A stretch of 64,000 nt of DNA from contig CM026562.1 in the NCBI GenBank assembly GCA_015143295.1, forward strand, positions 186,001 through 250,000, given 5' to 3'. The DNA is from Tetracentron sinense. Taxonomy: Eukaryota > Streptophyta > Magnoliopsida > Trochodendrales > Trochodendraceae. The notes beneath the pieces were generated by a model. It saw only the letters and a program-made list of their open reading frames with translations, was not told the DNA's origin and searched no databases. Position 1 is the stretch's first letter. Each line of letters opens with the position of its first letter. A program made the translations under genes and the position numbers. Shown here one piece after another: positions 57,337-64,000 of this stretch.

Positions 57337-57655
57337 TGTGTTTTAAGACATCTACACCGTAACCGAGCTCGAGTCAACAACGAGACCGACTTATAAGAGG
57401 AAGTGATCGGGAGGCGATCCATATTTCTGACAGGCGTGCCGAAAACACTGTTGCGTGCCGAAAGCACTGTCTTGGCATTTAATGCTGGTCACTTCTGCGT
57501 ACTGTCCGATCCCGTCCGATTGGACACTTAGGAGGCTCTCGCGTGTGATGCAACCGGCGGCAGATATGACTTGACATATTTGGCAATGAGTGCAAAACAC
57601 GTGGTATGGACACCTATGGTCATCCATGGTCATCGATGGCCATACCAACCTTACC

Positions 57656-57664
57656 CTATAAATA
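57656..57664 (+). promoter_or_regulatory. Tat LTR TATA box
   Basis: CTATAAATA followed by CCCCATG; the expected position within U3 for a transcript start near 57690. Confidence 0.65.
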
Positions 57665-57935
57665 CCCCATGATTTTTAGTGCTGAGGGGTTGGTTGGTTA
57701 GTTGTTCATCATCCGTATCCGAGAGTATACGTGTTCAGTGCTTCCCAGTGCTTGCGTAGCTTTCAGTGCCTCTTTCAGTGTTTACTGTTTATCATCTTCT
57801 ACATCTACTGACTTTATCATCAGAGTACAGGTCAGGGTCCCACACCCTCCACTCCAACCTTCTACCAGTAAACCTAAGCGTGGGAGGAGCTGCAGCTGAC
57901 GCGTGTCCATTCCGGAGTTTTTCCCCCACAAAAAT

Positions 57936-57951
57936 TGGCGCCGTCTGTGGG
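57936..57951 (+). other. Primer-binding site of the Tat element
   Basis: TGGCGCCGTCTGTGGG, five bases after the LTR end. This site is frequent in plant Tat-lineage elements; the exact tRNA was not determined. Confidence 0.75.
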
Positions 57952-57987
57952 AAATAATAAACAAACCCCCTTTTGCTCTTTGTGATC

Positions 57988-60410
57988 ATGGCTGAGCAGT
58001 CATCTGTGTTCGGGCATGAGGATCAAACCCCTTAAGCCACTCTTTTTGTACCTTCTGTCGTGCACATCCCTGGGGTCAGTCCTTCGTCTAGGCAACCAGA
58101 GAGGACCGTGCCTCCTCCTATTGAACTCTCTGTTTCTGATCGCATTTTGGCGATGTTGCAAGTGCAGCAGTCTGCTCTGGATCAGATCACCAGGCAGTAG
58201 CAAGTGATGCAGGCGAGGCTGGAGGCGTTCGAGCATAGCAGGCTCGAGGTGGATGAGGTGCCACTGCAGAGGTCTTCCATGAGACGTCAGTTTGACTTCT
58301 CTTCTTCTCCTTCTGCACCGGAGAACCGTGAAACCAGGTTTGTGCTTCATCCTACTGAAGGGGATGTAAGACAGCCTCAGGTTCGGGCAGAGCAGAGTAT
58401 CCCTTCAGATCGTGTAGATTTGCGATAAGGGGTAGGGCGAGAAGACCTGAGAGGGGGTAACGAAGGCGCAGAGGCCCAGAAGACTTGGGTGACTGCCAAG
58501 GAGGTGGAAGCTTTGATCGGTGCTCGTGTTAAGAGCATGAAGGGAGGGATTCCTAACCACTTTGCTCAGTCAGCAAAGGACAACGTTGAGAACTCTCCTT
58601 TCACGGACGCCATCAATCAGTCGTATACTTCTTCGAAGTTTATAACTCCGATCTTCCCCATGTACACCGAAAGGACGGATCCAGAGGAGCATTTGTTTGA
58701 TTTCAAACATGCTATGGCTGTTCGCAATCCAGATGATGACCTGTATTGCAAGGCTTTCCCCAACAGCCTATCTGGGGCAGCGTCGAAGTGGTTTCGGAAC
58801 TTGCCTCATGGTTCCATCAGTAACTTCTCAGAGCTCAGGTAAGCTTTTATTGATCATTTCATTATCAATAAGAAGAAGAAAGCAGGTGCAGATACTCTCT
58901 TCTCGTTGAGGATGAAGCCGGCCGAATCCTTGACGGACTTTATTTCAGTTTCACTGATGAAGTCCACAACATCGACAAGGTCGACGAAGCGAGCTGTATC
59001 GCTGCTTTCAAGAATGCTATCCCCAGGCATTCCAAGCTCTATAAGTCCTTGGCTCTTGACTATCCTGTCAAGATGGACGAGTTGATGGTTCGTGCCACCA
59101 AGTACGGAAGGTACGAGGAGGACGTATCCGTTGTACCGGTGCCGAAGCCCAGGACGAGAGTGGTGGATGTCGTGGAGAGGACACATCGATCATCGAAGAG
59201 GAAGGAGAAGAAGTAGAGGTACGAGTCTTCATCATCTGAGGATTCGCCTCCGAGGAAGCAGAAGGAGAGAGTAGTTTATGTGACCCAGCGGGATCAGTCG
59301 GATCGGCGCCCACTGGAAAGAAATTTTAATCAGCATCAGAGTAGGACGGAAAGACGTCCTAATGATCAACAACAGGCGAGGCAGCAGTATCAACCACGCC
59401 AGGTGCAGCCTCAGGTACAGCACAAGAGAGGCGTGCAGCCTAGTGAGCAGCGATCTTTTGCAGTTCGAGCACAGCGCATCAATTTCACGGTTAGCCCGGT
59501 GACCATCATGAGGTCGATGGAGGATCAGCCGTACTTCGAGTGGCCGGCTAGGGCTGTGCAGGATATTACATCGAGACCACGGGTGCATGAGTATTGTCAT
59601 TATCACAAGTGCCGTGGTCATCTCACCAACCGATGTCGTATTCTGAGGGAGTACTTGGAGAGACTGGTTCAGGAAGGGTACTTGGGAGAGTATCTTGCTT
59701 CTGGCGACGGCGGCATGGAGCATGCCAGGGAGCCGGTGTCCCAGGCTCGTGGAGGAGAACCTGCCAGCAATCCAAGTACCAGTGGAGGAGCTTCCCGGGG
59801 CACGATCAATGTCATTTGTCGCGTGCAAGCACCAGAAGCAGATGTGGAGAGGAACTTCAGGGCGAAGGCCAGGAAGCTGTCTCACGATGCTGCAGTGTGT
59901 CAGGTGCAAGTGCCTAGCAGAAGCGTTGAGCAGGCACTTACCTTCACCGATCGTGATCTGGCAGCAGTGATCCGACCTCACTATGATGCTCTTGTTCTCA
60001 CCATGAGAATAGGAGATTTCGACATCAGGAGAGTGCTCGTGGATTCCGGGAGTGGAGCAGACATCTTGTATCTTCATGCTTTCACCCAGATCAAGCTGGA
60101 TCCTTCCGTTCTCATCCCTGCTCAGACTCCACTGTTCGGATTTGATGGCAGCTCGATGAAGCATGTAGGCGACGTTGTCTTACCCGTTGTGGCTGGACCC
60201 GTTGTCCTTCAGACCAGGTTCTCCGTCCTGGATGCGCCATCACCGTACAATGCCATCTTGGGTCGTTGGTGGACCCATGAGATGAAGGCTGTCCCGTCCT
60301 CGTACTATCAGGTGTTGAAATACCCAACGCAGGACGGGCCTCAGGAGATCAGGGGTGATCAGTTGGCATCGCAGAAGTGCGATTTTCCTGCTTCCGTTGT
60401 GCCTTCGTAG
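57988..60410 (+). pseudogene. Tat gag and protease region (fossil)
   Basis: Gag begins near ATG 57988. The capsid-like domain (58489-58960) has ITPIFPMYTERTDPEEHLFD and LSGAASKWFRNLPHGSI. A basic Arg-rich linker follows at 59200-59450, then a Cys/His segment YCHYHKCRGHLTNRC near 59595. The protease at about 60000-60270 has VLVDSGSGADILYL. The region is broken in several places. Confidence 0.85.
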
Positions 60411-60431
60411 CAATTACAGGTCGTTTCCGTT

Positions 60432-63400
60432 GTGGAAGAGAGCTCAGAAATATCGTTGTGCAGACCTTCCGTTGAGCCCACGAAAGCTGTCAATTTGGGA
60501 ACGGAAGAAGAGCCAAAGGTGTTACAGGTCGGGACGAGCTTGACAACGGAGGAAGAGCTCGAGTTGCTGAGTTTCCTTAGGCAGAACCTTGATGTCTTTG
60601 CATGGTCTCACAAAGACATGACTGGAATCGATCCGAGTGTTATCTGTCATCACCTCAATGTTGATCCTGCTATCCCTCCAGTGAAGCAGAAACCTCGGAG
60701 GCTTGCCCCAGCTTATCATGATGCAGTGAACGAAGAGATTGACAAGCTGATCCAGTTCGGGTTCATTCAGGAGGTGCAGTACCCTGATTGGATAGCCAAT
60801 ATTGTGGTTGTGCCTAAGAAGAGCGGGAAGGTGAGAGTTTGTATTGACTTCACTGGTGTCAATAAGGCCTGCCCCAAGGACTTTTTTCTCATGCCAAGGA
60901 TAGACAGGCTCATCAACGCCACTGCTGGTCACGAGATGTTATCCTTCATGGATGGTTATTCAGGCTATAATCAGATCCTCCTGGCGGAAGCAGATCGAGA
61001 GAAGACCACCTTCATAACGGAGCGGGGCTTGTTCTGTTATCGAGTGATGCCTTTTGGCTTGAAGAATGCAGGTGCCACCTATCAACGTCTTATGAATCTC
61101 ATGTTCGGGTCACTTCTTGGCAAGACGGTTGAAGTGTACATCGATGATATCGTTATGAAGAGTCGAGTACGAGGTACTCTGGTGACGGACTTTGCTGAGC
61201 CCTTCTCTGTTCTGCGATCTTTCAATCTGAAGATCAACCCAGAGAAGTGCACCTTCGGGGTTACCTCAGGGAAATTTTTGGGTTATCTTGTGAGTCAGCG
61301 AGGAATTGAGGCTAATCCTGCTCAGATCTGTGCTTTGCTGGACATGCCAGAGCCTAAGTCGAAGAAGGAGATCCAGAAGCTGACAGGCCGGATTGCTACA
61401 CTCAATCGGTTCATCTCCAAGTCATCCAATCGTTGCAAACCTCTATTCGAGTTGCTGAGAAAGGACTCCATTTTTGCGTGGACTCCAGAGTGTTCTCAAG
61501 CTTTCCTTGCCTTGAAGGAGTATTTAGGCTCAGCTCCTATCCTTTCGGTACCTGAGCCAGGTGAAATCTTATATCTTTACCTATCTGTTTCAGAGCAAGC
61601 CCTTGATTTCGTCCTGGTCAGGAGTTGTGATGGCGTGGAGAAACCTGTCTATTTCATCAGTAAAACCTTTCTCAAGGCGGAGTGCAATTATAGCAAGCTC
61701 GAGAAGGTATGCTTAGCTCTTGTCTTTTCTGCGGAAAAGCTTCGTCCTTACTTTCATGCTCATTCTATCGTTGTCATCACAACGTATCCCTTGAAAGTCG
61801 TGCTGGGATGACCCGAGCTGGCGGGGAGGATGTCGAAGTGGGCTGTGGCTCTGAGTGAGTTCGATATTCAGTATCGGGCTAGGAGTTCAGAAAAGGGGCA
61901 AGCAATGACAGGTTTTCTTTCTGATTTTCCTGTAGAGGAGGAAGCAGAGGAGGTGGTTGTTGATCTTCGGGAACTTCCTATTGAAGTTAACAACGGAGAT
62001 ATCGTTGTGGATGGAGCCGAGGCATCAGAGTGGAATGGTTGGCTATTGTACGTGGACAGATCTTCTAATTCTAGTGGTTCAGGACTGGGCGTTGTGCTTA
62101 TAAGTCCAGAGAGTATCAAAGTGCAGAAGATGTCGCGTCTTGGTTTCACTGCCTCCAACAACGAAGCTGAGTACGAAGCCCTACTGCTTGGGCTGGAGAG
62201 TGCTCGAGAGCTGTAGATCTCCAAGTTGAGAGTGTTTTGTGATTCACAGCTCGTGGTGAATTAGGTGAATGGTGTTTACGACTGCAAGGACGACCGGATG
62301 AAGCAGTATGCTACTCTCGTTCGTTCACAGTGTGAAGCATTCACCGTTGTGGAGATCAGGCACACCCGGAGAGATGAGAACAGGCATGCTGACGCTTTGG
62401 CATATCTAGCTTCCATGGTGCAGGCTGACGAGCCTAAGGCTATTCTGATGGAGTTCCAAGAGTATCCTTCAATAACTCTTCAGGCACAGCGAGAAGTATT
62501 TTTTGTCAATCCTGTTCCGAGCTGGATGACAGGGCTGGTGGCTTATCTGAAGGATGGAATTCTTCCTATCAGTGTGAAGGAGTCAAGGCGCATTGTGTTC
62601 AAGGCATCTCGTTATGCCTTGGTGCATGGAGAGTTGTACAGGAAATCTTTTGGTGGGCCTTTGTTGAAGTGTGTTCATCTTGCAGACGTTGAGAGAATAC
62701 TTGCTGAGTTGCATGAAGGTATATGTGGTATTCATTCAGGCGGGAGAACCATTGCCCATCGAGCTCTGGGGCAAGGTTACTTTTGGCCTTACATGCAGGC
62801 TGTATGTGAAGAAGTGCAGCCAGTGTCAGCGGTTTGCTCGTTTGATTCATGCTCCGGCTCAAGAGCTCAACACTGTATCTCAGCCTTGGCCATTTGCGCG
62901 TTCGGGACTTGACATTGTGGGACCTTTCCCTAGGGCTCCAAGGAATCTGATCTTTCTTCTAGTGGTAACTGATTACTTCTCTTGTTGGATTGAAGCTGTT
63001 CCCCTTGCACGTATCAGAGAACAAGAGGTGAAGAAGTTCTTGTGGGAACATATCATCTGCAGATTTGGCATACCACAGTCCATCATCACTGACAACGGGA
63101 AGCAGTTTTCAGGACGTTTGATTGCCGACTTTTGCAGCGAGCTGAAGATCAAGCATGTTTTCTCTTCCCCATATTATCCTCAGGGGAATGGATTGGCCGA
63201 GGCAGCCAATAAGAATATTCTCAATGCCTTGAAGAGAAGACTGGAAGATTCGAAGGGGAAGTGGACCGTCGAGCTGCACAACGTTTTGTGGGGGTACAGA
63301 ACAACTCCTAGGAGTCCTACCAATGAAACTCCTTTCTCTCTAGCGTATGGTATGGAAGCTGTCATTCCTACTGAGATCAGTTTGCCTACAGTGCGTTCTT

Positions 63401-63762
63401 GGCACAACAAGAAGAAGGATGGAGAGAAAGATCAGAACACAGAGCTTATGGCTATTCATCTCGATCTGCTAGAAGAGAAGCGAGAAGATGCCAGCATTCA
63501 GATGAGGAGGTATCAACAACGATTGAGGAAAGCCTACAACAAGAAAGTACAACGGAGAGTGCTGCAGGTCGGTGATCTCATTCTCCGAAGAGTGTTCCAG
63601 AACACGAGAGAGCTTAACAGTGGCAAGTTGGGACCTAACTGGGAAGGGCCTTATATCGTGGAGCGATTGGGAAGTCCTGGAGTCTGTTACTTGAAAGACT
63701 TACAAGGTAACCTCATCTCAAAATCCTGGAACATTATGAATCTGAGGCAATTCTTTCAATAG
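60432..63762 (+). pseudogene. Tat pol: RT, RNase H, aRNH, integrase (fossil)
   Basis: The reverse transcriptase (about 60740-61220) has VVVPKKSGKVRVCIDF, FMDGYSGYNQI, YRVMPFGLKNAGATYQR and the catalytic VEVYIDDIVMKS. The RNase H (61480-61810) has ECSQAFLALKEYL and YFISKTFLKAECNYSKLEK. The second RNase H (about 62030-62450) has GWLLYVDRSSNSSGSGLG and TASNNEAEYEALLLGL. The integrase (62660-63500) has KKCSQCQRFARL, GLDIVGPFP, IITDNGKQF and SPYYPQGNGLAEAANK. A C-terminal region ends at 63762. A few breaks only. Confidence 0.93.
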
Positions 63763-64000
63763 AATCTGTGATATGCTACTACATGCATCGTTGTGCTTAC
63801 AAGTTTTCAGTGATTTTACATAATCGTAGTGCTCATACTTCAACATGTGACTTGCAATATTATGCGCCTACTCATAGTCTGCACTGTGCTCTGTCTGGTT
63901 CATCAGTGTTATATTGTGAATGTTTTGCAAGTAATTCAAATAAAATTTTGACTGAACAACCTACTCATAACGAACACCAGTGGCTTATATAAGGATGTCA
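63763..64000 (+). other. Start of the Tat 3' non-coding region
   Basis: Follows the pol stop. No LTR start or clear purine tract appears before the window ends. Confidence 0.6.

Larger units (their letters stand above)
57024..57930 (+). repeat. 5' LTR of the Tat-lineage element, 907 bp
   Basis: TGTAACGG at the start and CCCCCACA at the end, five bases before the primer site. Contains a phased dyad array (57161-57336) and TATA CTATAAATA at 57656-57664. Confidence 0.8.
57024..64000 (+). mobile_element. Tat-lineage Ty3/gypsy element, continues past the window
   Basis: LTR, primer site, gag-protease, then reverse transcriptase, RNase H, a second RNase H domain (aRNH) and integrase, all on plus. 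The extra RNase H and the TGGCGCC-type primer site place it in the Tat group. The coding parts read well over long stretches, with about six breaks. The right end and 3' LTR lie outside, so age cannot be estimated. Its DNA is GC-richer than the rest of the window. Confidence 0.9.

Noticed and set aside
59232-60164. 310-codon minus ORF, the longest minus frame in the right part
   Set aside because: It lies opposite Tat gag-protease, whose motifs are clear on plus; the minus reading is His/Arg-rich with no domain.
61868-62224. 118-codon minus ORF rich in Ser
   Set aside because: Opposite the second RNase H domain of the Tat element.

Overview
This window is plant nuclear DNA, from a flowering plant with a transposon-rich genome. 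The evidence is a multi-exon plant-type GDP-fucose O-fucosyltransferase gene with GT-AG introns, plant L1-type LINEs (one with a C-terminal RNase H domain), a SIRE/Maximus-type Ty1/copia element, a Tat-lineage Ty3/gypsy element with a second RNase H domain, Mutator-like and hAT-like DNA transposons, and several LTR fragments. No species can be named from the sequence. All boundaries and identities were judged by eye.

Layout. 137-6614 is a near-perfect palindrome made of two long gypsy-type LTRs facing each other around a primer-binding site. The whole unit is flanked by one 5-bp target duplication (TAATT). 7268-9539 is a 5'-truncated L1 with a 12-bp target duplication. 9595-11031 and 11099-12306 are two related non-autonomous hAT-like elements; the second has an 8-bp duplication with one mismatch. 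13466-22511 holds the only recognisable host gene, the last seven coding exons of an O-fucosyltransferase. Its intron 5 is about 6.1 kb long because a nearly full-length L1 sits in it, itself carrying two smaller insertions. 22512-24100 has a 34-bp-arm hairpin and a 282-bp inverted-repeat MITE. 24100-24850 is the 5' part of a LINE (endonuclease domain). 25555-32013 is a full-length L1 with a perfect 15-bp target duplication, inserted into AT-rich DNA that continues to a minus-strand LTR with primer site at 35546-37651 (a LARD-like element). 37652-39083 is a plus-strand LTR fragment. 39084-50046 is the SIRE-type copia element, with an extra envelope-position ORF. 50047-56404 is a Kaonashi-type Mutator-like element: a MURA transposase and a convergent Ulp1-like (C48) cysteine protease gene, with minisatellite arrays at both ends. 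56405-57023 is a minus-strand LTR fragment. 57024-64000 is a Tat-lineage gypsy element that runs off the right edge.

How the parts relate. Most of the window is nested insertion: LINE into LARD, MITE into LINE into host intron, and unknown DNA into copia gag. The O-fucosyltransferase exons keep intact splice sites and reading frame despite the intron load, but no exon encoding the N-terminal membrane anchor was found upstream in the window.

Most unusual signals: (1) the palindromic double LTR integrated as one unit; (2) a 23-bp-period array of ACAACGNNNNCGTTGT dyads in the Tat LTR; (3) ACTCGTCGACGAGT dyads shared by the copia LTR and the leader of its third ORF; (4) the transposase/Ulp1 pair with inverted minisatellites; (5) a 515-bp GC-richer block of unknown origin inside the copia gag.
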